A stretch of DNA of 64,000 bases from Paradevosia shaoguanensis (GTDB lineage Bacteria; Pseudomonadota; Alphaproteobacteria; Rhizobiales; Devosiaceae), in NCBI RefSeq assembly GCF_016801025.1, contig NZ_CP068983.1, positions 4,146,501 through 4,210,500 on the forward strand. The letters are read 5' to 3'. A program made the translations under genes and the position numbers. This document shows, in pieces, positions 1 to 9,463 of this stretch; the stretch's first letter is position 1; every line of letters starts with the position of its first letter. The notes under the pieces were generated by a model. The model was not told the DNA's origin. It saw only the letters and a list, made by a program, of their open reading frames with translations, and ran no database searches.

Positions 1-240
1 GATGTAGACCTTGCTGCCCTTGCGCAGATATTGCTCGGCCACCTTGGTGAGACCTTCATTGAAGATCACCACGCGGTGCCATTCCGTCCGTTCCTTGCGC
101 TCGCCGGTATTGCGATCGCGCCAGGTATCGGTCGTGGCCACGCTCAGGTTCACCACCTTGCCGCCGCTCGGCAGCGACCGGACTTCGGGGTCGTTCCCCA
201 GATTGCCGATCAATATGACCTTGTTGACGCTGCCCGCCAT
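1..240 (-). CDS. ssb: Single-stranded DNA-binding protein SSB (N-terminal part, cut by window edge)
   Basis: Binds single-stranded DNA during replication, recombination and repair. The visible 80 residues start [20 protein letters not shown] and continue through [13 protein letters not shown] and [19 protein letters not shown], which is the classic SSB OB-fold N-terminus. The ATG at 238-240 is the only sensible start. The gene runs off the left edge, so the C-terminal tail cannot be judged. It is divergent from uvrA, the usual alphaproteobacterial arrangement. A promoter with an SOS box overlapping its -10 lies about 120-155 bases upstream, so induction by DNA damage is likely. Confidence 0.95.
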   Translation of the reverse strand, partial: MAGSVNKVILIGNLGNDPEVRSLPSGGKVVNLSVATTDTWRDRNTGERKERTEWHRVVIFNEGLTKVAEQYLRKGSKVYI

Positions 241-359
241 CGCCTGTCCTTCCGTATTCGTTCTGGCTGAGGCCCGTGGCCCCGCCGTTTGGCGCACCTT
301 AAGCGGTTGTGCCGCTCCGCGCCCTCCTTGATTTCAAGTCTTCAACAGTTGCGGGCGTC

Positions 360-374
360 GTTCCCCATATGTTC
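360..374. promoter_or_regulatory. LexA (SOS) box, ssb side
   Basis: GTTC-CCCATAT-GTTC is a perfect match to the alphaproteobacterial LexA site GTTC-N7-GTTC. It covers the predicted -10 of the ssb promoter, so LexA bound here should block ssb transcription. Confidence 0.85.
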
Positions 375-396
375 TACGATTGGCAGGAAATGTCAA
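367..396 (-). promoter_or_regulatory. Predicted ssb promoter
   Basis: On the minus strand a perfect TTGACA (391-396) is followed, after 18 bases, by ACATAT (367-372). The -10 lies inside the SOS box at 360-374. The promoter is read from sequence only; the transcription start is not known. Confidence 0.55.
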
Positions 397-439
397 GTAT
401 TCCGGGCGTTCCCGCCGCGCACGCAATAGCGATTCACAC

Positions 440-468
440 TTGACCGAATCCACCTTGTTCCGCTTATG
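440..468 (+). promoter_or_regulatory. Predicted uvrA promoter
   Basis: TTGACC (440-445), 17 bases, then CTTATG (463-468). The -10 is weak against the consensus but lies within the SOS box at 457-471. This implies a 5' leader of about 200 bases before the uvrA start. Confidence 0.45.
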
Positions 469-471
469 TTC
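457..471. promoter_or_regulatory. LexA (SOS) box, uvrA side
   Basis: GTTC-CGCTTAT-GTTC is a second perfect GTTC-N7-GTTC site, 97 bases from the first. It overlaps the predicted uvrA -10, so each of the two divergent genes appears to have its own LexA operator. Confidence 0.85.
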
Positions 472-681
472 CTTCCGCTAGACTAACAGCGGCGCCGGGT
501 CCATCCCGACCCTCGACGCCGGAAGACGGGACAGCGGCAAAGCCAGGCGCAGCAAGCTCCGCTTGCGAAATTGCGTCCGCGCGCCTATCTCCCGGTCTTG
601 GCCCAGCCAAGACAAGACCGCATCGTAGGAATATCGTCGCTCTGCCCCCGCGCGGAGCGACCTAGAGCCGTGGACCGGAAC

Positions 682-3567
<2,886 letters not shown>

Positions 3568-3577
3568 CTTTTCAAAA

Positions 3578-3607
3578 GGGCGGGGTTCAACTCCGTCCTT
3601 CGTTTTT
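3578..3607 (+). terminator. Rho-independent terminator of uvrA
   Basis: A GC-rich stem (GGGCGGGG pairing with CTCCGTCC, including wobble pairs) with a short loop, followed by CGTTTTT. It begins 10 bases after the uvrA stop codon. Confidence 0.6.
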
Positions 3608-3769
3608 CTCACTGCCCGCCGCAATTTTTCATACTCCCCCGTTCGTATGACGGGGGCATGAATTTGGCATGCGGACTACGCATGGCATCCCTGAGCTTTG
3701 GGGCATTCAAAGACCATGCGATTCAGCGCATTTTCCGCGATGGGGCAAACTCGGAAAGGAAGTACGCAA

Positions 3770-3922
3770 ATGTTTGTAAGAGCCGTCTGGCGCGTAAAGC
3801 GGCTGGTCGACATCAAGCAGGCATTGCGGGAAATGGACGTTCCGACGACCCGTGAGGCCGACATGCTCGGCCTTGCCGGGCCGGACTTCTCCAAGATGAC
3901 CCGCGGTCTGTTCGACAAGTAG
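3770..3922 (+). CDS. Small DUF1127-like protein (50 aa)
   Basis: A 50-residue basic protein starting MFVRAVWRVKRLVDIKQALR. A good ribosome binding site (AAAGGA) lies 8-9 bases before the ATG. The tail DMLGLAGPDFSKMTRG resembles the C-terminal motif of DUF1127 (YjiS-like) proteins, which are usually under 60 residues and in some alphaproteobacteria act in RNA and phosphate or carbon metabolism. The likeness is weaker than for the next gene. No function can be assigned from the sequence. Confidence 0.6.
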   Translation: MFVRAVWRVKRLVDIKQALREMDVPTTREADMLGLAGPDFSKMTRGLFDK

Positions 3923-4120
3923 CCTTTGGCGTCAATCATCCGTTCGAGCGGCCGCTCCGGGAAACCGGGCGGCCGCAAGCCTTTCCGGCTTTCTTAACGA
4001 CAGGTGAATGCCAGCAAAAAGAGATATGCGGAATCTGCATGCCAAATCTGAGCGATCGCCATCTGCTCAAACCGCAGGCAAAGCACTAGATACAGCGCGT
4101 AGACGAAAAGGAGACACCAA

Positions 4121-4270
4121 ATGGACATTCGTAAGACGCTTCGCAAGTGGGCTGCCTACCAGCAGACCGTCCGTGAGCTCAACGCTCTCGACAACCGTCA
4201 GCTGAACGACCTCGGCATCACCCGCAGCGACATCAGCCGCATTGCGCGCGACCATGTCAGCACCCTGTAA
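4121..4270 (+). CDS. DUF1127 domain protein (49 aa)
   Basis: A 49-residue arginine-rich protein, MDIRKTLRKWAAYQQTVREL followed by LDNRQLNDLGITRSDISRIA. The Leu-x-Asp-Leu-Gly-Ile-Thr-Arg-Ser-Asp-Ile segment is the hallmark of DUF1127. A very strong ribosome binding site (AAAAGGAGA) precedes the ATG, which suggests high expression. It follows the related small gene at 3770 by 198 bases and is closed by a strong terminator. Proteins of this family in Agrobacterium and Rhodobacter are reported to be growth-phase and stress linked; the role here is unknown. Confidence 0.85.
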   Translation: MDIRKTLRKWAAYQQTVRELNALDNRQLNDLGITRSDISRIARDHVSTL

Positions 4271-4305
4271 AGGCCAGCTGACTGCCCGCATCGCGGTGAA
4301 GGTTC

Positions 4306-4342
4306 GAACACCCGCTCTCTAAGAGGCGGGTGTTCTTGTTTT
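4306..4342 (+). terminator. Strong rho-independent terminator after the DUF1127 gene
   Basis: A ten-base perfect stem GAACACCCGC / GCGGGTGTTC (4306-4315 with 4326-4335), then TTGTTTTT. It sits between the plus-strand DUF1127 gene and the convergent GST gene. Confidence 0.85.
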
Positions 4343-4354
4343 TGGGCCCGCTTT

Positions 4355-5002
4355 TCAGAAAGCCAGCCGTCCCACCAGTTCCTCATAGGAAACGCAGACC
4401 GCCTCCTGGAAGGCCTTTCGCACCCGCAGGCGCTCATGCCAGGCCTCGAAATGCGGCAGGCTCGGCCGGTCGACCGGCATCGTGAACCAGCGATAGAGCG
4501 AAACGCCCGCCACGATATCGGCATAGGTCAGTTCCTCCCCCGCCAGGTAAGGCACTTCCGCCAGCCTGCTATCCATAATGCGTTGCAGCCGGACGGTTTC
4601 GGCAACGCCCTTGCGGATCGCCTCGGCATTCTGCTGAGCGGGCGGCGTGCGCACGAGATCCCAGAAGACGCCGACCCAGGCCGGCTGATAAGTGGTCGCC
4701 ACCCAATCCGTCCACTGGTCGACAAGCGCGCGGTCGCGCGGTTCGACGGGCCAGAGCAGGCCCGAGGCGTAAGTGGCCGAGAGGTAGCGCACGATCGCAT
4801 GGCTTTCCCACAGCACCAGCTCGCCATCGCGGAGCGTCGGCACCTTGGCATTGGGGTTGAGGGCGAGATATTCAGGCGTATCCAGCCCGCCATGCGAGCC
4901 ACCCACTGGGATGTGGTCGTAGCGCATTTCGAGCTCCGCCAGCAGCCAGGAAACCTTCTGCACATTCGCCGAATTCCGGCGCCCCCAGAGCGTGATCGAC
5001 AC
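4355..5002 (-). CDS. Glutathione S-transferase family protein
   Basis: Predicted cytosolic enzyme joining glutathione to electrophiles or using it as a cofactor. 215 residues. The N-terminal thioredoxin-like half has NSANVQKVSWLLAEL, NPNAKVPTL and the glutathione-binding WESHAIVRYL; the helical C-terminal half carries the conserved LTYADIVAGVSLYRW. The start is GTG at 5000-5002, chosen because AGAGGAGA lies just upstream and SITLWG begins the first beta strand. The reading frame stays open far upstream, but that part is antisense to trmFO. The gene is divergent from trmFO and stands alone; the substrate is unknown. Confidence 0.88.
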   Translation of the reverse strand: MSITLWGRRNSANVQKVSWLLAELEMRYDHIPVGGSHGGLDTPEYLALNPNAKVPTLRDGELVLWESHAIVRYLSATYASGLLWPVEPRDRALVDQWTDWVATTYQPAWVGVFWDLVRTPPAQQNAEAIRKGVAETVRLQRIMDSRLAEVPYLAGEELTYADIVAGVSLYRWFTMPVDRPSLPHFEAWHERLRVRKAFQEAVCVSYEELVGRLAF

Positions 5003-5077
5003 CCGGCTCTCCTCTTGTTGAGTCGCCGCCGAGCTTAGCGTGTTGCGCCCCGTCAACGCAGTTGCTAAAGCCGCCTC

Positions 5078-6466
5078 ATGTCGAATTCCAGCACACAACC
5101 CATCCATATCATCGGCGGCGGTCTCGCAGGTTCCGAGGCCGCCTGGCAGGCAGCCCAGACAGGCGCCAAGGTCATCCTTCACGAGATGCGCCCGGAGCAG
5201 AAGACGCCGGCACATATTACGGAAGGATTGGCCGAGCTCGTCTGCTCGAACAGCTTCCGTTCGGACGATCACGAGCACAATGCCGTCGGCCTGCTGCACG
5301 AGGAAATGCGCCGCTGCGGCTCGCTGATCATGCAGATGGCCGACCGGCACAAGCTGCCCGCCGGCGGCGCGCTGGCCGTGGATCGCGTGGGCTTTTCCGA
5401 AGGCGTGACCGCTGCCATCGGCAGCCACCCCAATATCACCGTCGAGCGCGGCGAGGTGACCGGCCTGCCGCCTGCCGACTGGCAGAACGTGATCATCGCC
5501 ACGGGCCCCCTCACCTCGCCCGCGCTGGCCGAAGCCATCCAGCGGCTGACCGGCGAGGATGCCCTGGCCTTCTTCGACGCCATCGCGCCGATCATCCACG
5601 GCGAGAGCATCAATCGCGATATCGTCTGGGCGCAGTCGCGCTACGACAAGGCCGGCCCCGGCGGCACGGGCGCGGATTACCTCAACTGCCCGATGAACGA
5701 ACAGCAATACAACGACTTCGTCGATGCGCTGCTCGTGGGAGAAAAGCACGTCTACCATGAGTGGGAGAACGTGCCCTATTTCGACGGCTGCCTGCCGGTG
5801 GAAGTCATGGCCGAGCGCGGCCGCGAGACGCTGCGCCATGGCCCGCTCAAGCCCGTCGGCCTTACCAACCCGCGCGATCCGGAGCACAAGCCCTACGCAA
5901 TAGTCCAGCTGCGGCAGGACAATGCGCTGGGCACCCTCTGGAACATGGTCGGCTTCCAGACCAAGCTGAAATACCGCAAGCAGGCGGACATCTTCCGCAT
6001 GATCCCTGGGCTCGAGGACGCGCAGTTCGCTCGCCTCGGCGGCCTTCACCACAACACCTTCCTCAATTCGCCCAAAGTGCTCGGGCGCGACCTGCGCCTC
6101 AAGGCCGATCCGCGCCTGCGCTTTGCCGGCCAGATCACAGGCGTGGAAGGCTATGTGGAAAGCACGGCTATCGGCCTCATCGCCGGCCGCATGGCCGCAG
6201 CCCAGCTTCGCGGCGTCGAGCTGCTGGCCCCGCCGGCCACCACGGCCATGGGCGCGTTGATCAACCACATCACCGGCGGCCACATCGAGGACGAAGGCCA
6301 AAAGCTGCGCAGCTTCCAGCCGATGAACGTCAATTTCGGCCTCTTCCCGCCCGTGGCGGTGACCAAGCCCGAGGGCGTCAAGCGCTGGCGTGGCCCGGAA
6401 AAGGCCATGGCCAAGAAGAAGGCCACGAGCCTGCGCGCGCTCGAAGACCTCAAGGCCTGGGTCTGA
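5078..6466 (+). CDS. trmFO: Methylenetetrahydrofolate-tRNA-(uracil-54-C5)-methyltransferase TrmFO
   Basis: Folate- and FAD-dependent enzyme that makes ribothymidine at position 54 of tRNA. 462 residues. The N-terminal FAD-binding motif is [15 protein letters not shown]. The two functional cysteines known from the family appear in [11 protein letters not shown] and in [11 protein letters not shown]. Other family signatures are [19 protein letters not shown] and [10 protein letters not shown]. It ends 6 bases before the stop of the convergent DUF4153 gene, so the two transcripts probably overlap at their 3' ends. Possession of TrmFO rather than TrmA is common in Alphaproteobacteria. Confidence 0.96.
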   Translation: MSNSSTQPIHIIGGGLAGSEAAWQAAQTGAKVILHEMRPEQKTPAHITEGLAELVCSNSFRSDDHEHNAVGLLHEEMRRCGSLIMQMADRHKLPAGGALAVDRVGFSEGVTAAIGSHPNITVERGEVTGLPPADWQNVIIATGPLTSPALAEAIQRLTGEDALAFFDAIAPIIHGESINRDIVWAQSRYDKAGPGGTGADYLNCPMNEQQYNDFVDALLVGEKHVYHEWENVPYFDGCLPVEVMAERGRETLRHGPLKPVGLTNPRDPEHKPYAIVQLRQDNALGTLWNMVGFQTKLKYRKQADIFRMIPGLEDAQFARLGGLHHNTFLNSPKVLGRDLRLKADPRLRFAGQITGVEGYVESTAIGLIAGRMAAAQLRGVELLAPPATTAMGALINHITGGHIEDEGQKLRSFQPMNVNFGLFPPVAVTKPEGVKRWRGPEKAMAKKKATSLRALEDLKAWV

Positions 6467-6472
6467 GGCAGC

Positions 6473-8212
6473 TCAGTTCGCCGGCCGCGTGTCGGCGAAC
6501 AAGGTTCCATCGAGATAGGTGACGTTTCGCGAGCCGTCAGCATTGGGCGCGAGCGTCGCCATTTCGATCACGTAGCGGTATCTGGCGCTACCGAGCGTGA
6601 AGTCGATCACGGGGTCGACCAGCACTTCCCTGTCATTGCGTCCCAACCACGAAATGAGATCGATGGCAGTGCTGCCGCCCGTGGCTGAAGACACCGTCAG
6701 CGTCTGGGCTTCGAGCTTGAAGGCAAGGCCAGCGAGCTCGGGATTGCCGGCGACATAGGTTGCCACCCGGCCGACGAGATACGGCGTGGCGGCGATATCG
6801 ATGAATTGGGCCGGATCCCGCGCCGCGTTGATGTAGCCGGGAGCCGCGTCGGGCGCGGTATCGGCGCCGATCTCTTCCAGCAATTGATCGAGGCCGCGAC
6901 CGCTTGGCGTGTAGGTGACGCCGTGGGCGGCGAGGATGCGTTGCAGGTCGCGTTCGCCCGCGGGCGAATAGAAGAGATAGGACATGGCGCTCGTGGCGCG
7001 TGCGCCCTCTTCCGGCGTCCAGTCCGGCTTGGCGTTCGGCCCAGTGACGCCGCCCTTGGTCAGCAAGGCATCAAGCACCGCTGCCTGGCTGGAGATCGGC
7101 AGGCGCTCGAAGTTCCAGGGGCCGAAGCTGAACAGCAGCAGGATGGCGCCCGCGAGGCCGGGGATGAAGCGGATGTCACCGCGACGCAGCAGGAAGAGCA
7201 GCGTCAGCAGGCCCGCCCAGATGCCGCCCATGACCAGCATCATCCGGTCTGGCGTGAGGCCGTAGGCGCCGATCCGCACGCCGACGGCAACGGCATAGAG
7301 CAGCAGCGGAATGACGGTCAGCCAGAACCAGGCGCGCCGGAAAATGCGGACCAGCAGGCGCTCGCGCATGAAGGGCGGATAGAGCAGCAGCCATGTCGCC
7401 GCGCCGGTGGTGACAAAGCCGAGAACCATCCAGCCGAGCATGCCCTGCGGCAGGCTCTGCGTGACGATGATCTGCAGGGTATAGGCGAGAAGGATCAGCG
7501 CATAGGCGAGCAGCAGCGGCGTCAGGACGAACTGGCCGAGAAAGCCGGTGGCGCGCGCGATGAGGTCAGGCTGGCGCAGGGACTGGGGATCGAAGGCGTC
7601 GAGCCGCGGAATGGTGGCGAGCCAGTAAAGCGGCGTGAAGAGGAACGCGATGACAGGCAGCACCCAGCGGTAGAAGAAATCCTGGCTTTCGAGGCCGAAG
7701 AGGATCGAGAGCGATCGCTCGATGGCCGCGAGGCCCAGCGCGATGAGGAGGAATGCGACGGCGGCGATCAGCGCAGTGGCGGCTGCCTGATGGTTGAGCC
7801 ACCAGAAGCGCTGCTGTTCGGTCTCCAGCGGCGTGTCGCGGCGCGTGAAGGCGGAGACGGAAAGCCAGAGGATCGAGATGACGGGCAAGGCCCAGGGCAC
7901 GAACCAGTCGGCGTCAGTGACCTGGAACAGGGCTATGGCGGCCAGCGGCACGACATAGCCGAGCAGCAGACCCGCGATGCGCGCCTCGGGACGGCTTTCG
8001 TGGAACAGCACGCCGGCTGTGGCGAAGACGGCGCCCGTGGCGAGGCCACCGATAACGCGCCACGAGAATTCGTCGCTGATGCTGACGAACTCGTTGAGCA
8101 TGGCGAGGATAGCTGCCGTCGTGCAGAGCAGCAGAAGCGAAGTGAAGGGGAAACGCCTGAGGGTAGCGATCAGGTCCGGCGCCAGCCGATCGAGCCATTC
8201 CCGCAGGTGCAT
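6473..8212 (-). CDS. DUF4153-type multi-pass membrane protein
   Basis: 579 residues of unknown function, matching the DUF4153/DUF4173 type of integral membrane protein. About the first 380 residues form a run of roughly ten hydrophobic segments, for example FTSLLLLCTTAAILAML and LAGAILLLFSFGPWNFERLP. A soluble C-terminal third of about 200 residues follows. Around the last membrane segment is the family-like sequence GPWNFERLPISSQ. It starts 7 bases after the stop of the phytoene synthase-like gene, so it is probably the last gene of the yajC-secDF unit. Its role in that unit is unknown. Confidence 0.75.
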   Translation of the reverse strand: MHLREWLDRLAPDLIATLRRFPFTSLLLLCTTAAILAMLNEFVSISDEFSWRVIGGLATGAVFATAGVLFHESRPEARIAGLLLGYVVPLAAIALFQVTDADWFVPWALPVISILWLSVSAFTRRDTPLETEQQRFWWLNHQAAATALIAAVAFLLIALGLAAIERSLSILFGLESQDFFYRWVLPVIAFLFTPLYWLATIPRLDAFDPQSLRQPDLIARATGFLGQFVLTPLLLAYALILLAYTLQIIVTQSLPQGMLGWMVLGFVTTGAATWLLLYPPFMRERLLVRIFRRAWFWLTVIPLLLYAVAVGVRIGAYGLTPDRMMLVMGGIWAGLLTLLFLLRRGDIRFIPGLAGAILLLFSFGPWNFERLPISSQAAVLDALLTKGGVTGPNAKPDWTPEEGARATSAMSYLFYSPAGERDLQRILAAHGVTYTPSGRGLDQLLEEIGADTAPDAAPGYINAARDPAQFIDIAATPYLVGRVATYVAGNPELAGLAFKLEAQTLTVSSATGGSTAIDLISWLGRNDREVLVDPVIDFTLGSARYRYVIEMATLAPNADGSRNVTYLDGTLFADTRPAN

Positions 8213-8219
8213 ATCCGCC

Positions 8220-9065
8220 TCATCCGTTGCGCCAGGCCCACCAGCTCATCATCGCGATCTTGCGCCACGCCGCAATAGCAGGCGGCGGCGCAAAGGGCTG
8301 CTTCTGCACATGTTTTAGCCCAGCCAGTTCGGCACGCAAGACCGGCGCGTAGGCGAAGGCACGCCGCAGGCCACGCGGCAGCGTAGCGATGGCGGCTTCG
8401 GCCTTGTCGAGATGCTCACGCGCGAGATCGGCGAACTGGCCGAGCGCAGCGCGAATGCCGTCGCTGGCCTCGCCGGAGAGGATCTGGTGCTCGGAGGCCC
8501 CGTTGGCGCTGAAGACCGGCAGCGGCAGGAAGATGCGGTGCTGGCTGGCGTTGAAGCCGAAGGCACGAACATGGCCGATGAGCGCGTTCGCGACGCCCAG
8601 ATGGCCGGCAGCGTCGCCCTCCTCCACCGGCACGCCGTCGTTGAGGATCATCGCCGCGAACTGGTAGAGCACCGAGACTGTCTCACCGGCATAGCCTTCG
8701 AAGCTCGTGAGATCGCGCATCGGGTCCTGGTAGAGATCGAACCGCCGTGCGGCGATCAGGCGCTGCAACGGCACGACCGGCAGGCCGTAGTCGCCGATCG
8801 TGGTCAGCAATGCGTCGGCGACGGGGTTCTGGCGGATATTGCCATGGCCCTTGCCGGAAAGCGCATCGTCCCACCATTGCAGCCGGATTTCGCCGGGCGC
8901 CGGCTCGGAGACCCGCTCGCGCACCGAGGCGACTTCGGTCGCGAAGGCGTAGAGCGATTGCACTGCGGCGCGCTTGCCCTCGGGAATGACGAGGCTGGCA
9001 TAGTAGCGATCGGGATCGTTGGCCTTGAGGAAATTCGCCGTCAGCGCGGCGCTGTCCGATGACAT
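8220..9065 (-). CDS. Squalene/phytoene synthase family protein (NDUFAF6-like)
   Basis: 281 residues with the fold of trans-isoprenyl diphosphate synthases. DPDRYYASL, EIRLQWWDDAL, LYQDPMRD and VLYQFAAMI correspond to the substrate-binding regions of phytoene synthases. The usual paired Asp-x-x-x-Asp motifs are only partly kept (DLYQD; the second is replaced by HLGVANAL). No other carotenoid gene is nearby. The mitochondrial homologue NDUFAF6 is a respiratory complex I assembly factor, and that role suits the neighbouring Mth938-like gene better than carotenoid synthesis. The ATG at 9065 sits one base after the stop of that gene. Function inferred. Confidence 0.75.
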   Translation of the reverse strand: MSSDSAALTANFLKANDPDRYYASLVIPEGKRAAVQSLYAFATEVASVRERVSEPAPGEIRLQWWDDALSGKGHGNIRQNPVADALLTTIGDYGLPVVPLQRLIAARRFDLYQDPMRDLTSFEGYAGETVSVLYQFAAMILNDGVPVEEGDAAGHLGVANALIGHVRAFGFNASQHRIFLPLPVFSANGASEHQILSGEASDGIRAALGQFADLAREHLDKAEAAIATLPRGLRRAFAYAPVLRAELAGLKHVQKQPFAPPPAIAAWRKIAMMSWWAWRNG

Positions 9066-9066
9066 A

Positions 9067-9456
9067 TCATTTGCCGCGTTCGACGGCGATGAGCGCGGCA
9101 CCGACGGCACGCTCCTCGGCCAGAAGGACATTGTAGGTCCGTACCGCCCCGCCTGTGGCGATCGGCTCGACGATCACCTTGCGCTCGCGGAACGCCTGGC
9201 GGACGGCCGGATCGAGAAAGATGATGTCGTCGCCCGTTCCCACCAGCAGCACATCCAGCTGATCAGCGACGGCCAGGACCGGCGCCAGATCATCGAGCGT
9301 CAGGCCGGCGCCGGAGGTCTTCGACCACGAGAACATGCCGGTCGGCAGGCAGAGGAGCGAGCCCTTGTGCGACAGCTCCGCAAAGCGGAACCCACCGTTG
9401 CCATAGGCATCGATGGGCACCTGCTGCGGATAGTGGCCAGAATCGGCCAATGTCAT
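9067..9456 (-). CDS. Mth938-like (DUF498, NDUFAF3-like) domain protein
   Basis: A small 129-residue single-domain protein. Seen: IDAYGNGGFRFAELSHKGSL near the start, then LDVLLVGTGDDIIFLDPAVR and MEPIATGGAVRTYNVL-type sequence (here VEPIATGGAVRTYNVLLAEE), the signature of the Mth938/DUF498 family. The human member NDUFAF3 is a complex I assembly factor. It lies 7 bases behind secDF and one base ahead of the phytoene synthase-like gene, so these genes are almost certainly co-transcribed. This gene order behind secDF is widespread in Alphaproteobacteria. Confidence 0.87.
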   Translation of the reverse strand: MTLADSGHYPQQVPIDAYGNGGFRFAELSHKGSLLCLPTGMFSWSKTSGAGLTLDDLAPVLAVADQLDVLLVGTGDDIIFLDPAVRQAFRERKVIVEPIATGGAVRTYNVLLAEERAVGAALIAVERGK

Positions 9457-9463
9457 GCCGGCC

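Noticed and set aside
8220-9065. Carotenoid or hopanoid biosynthesis gene
   Set aside because: No desaturase, cyclase or hpn genes nearby, incomplete Asp motifs, and the conserved pairing with the Mth938-like gene favours an assembly-factor role.
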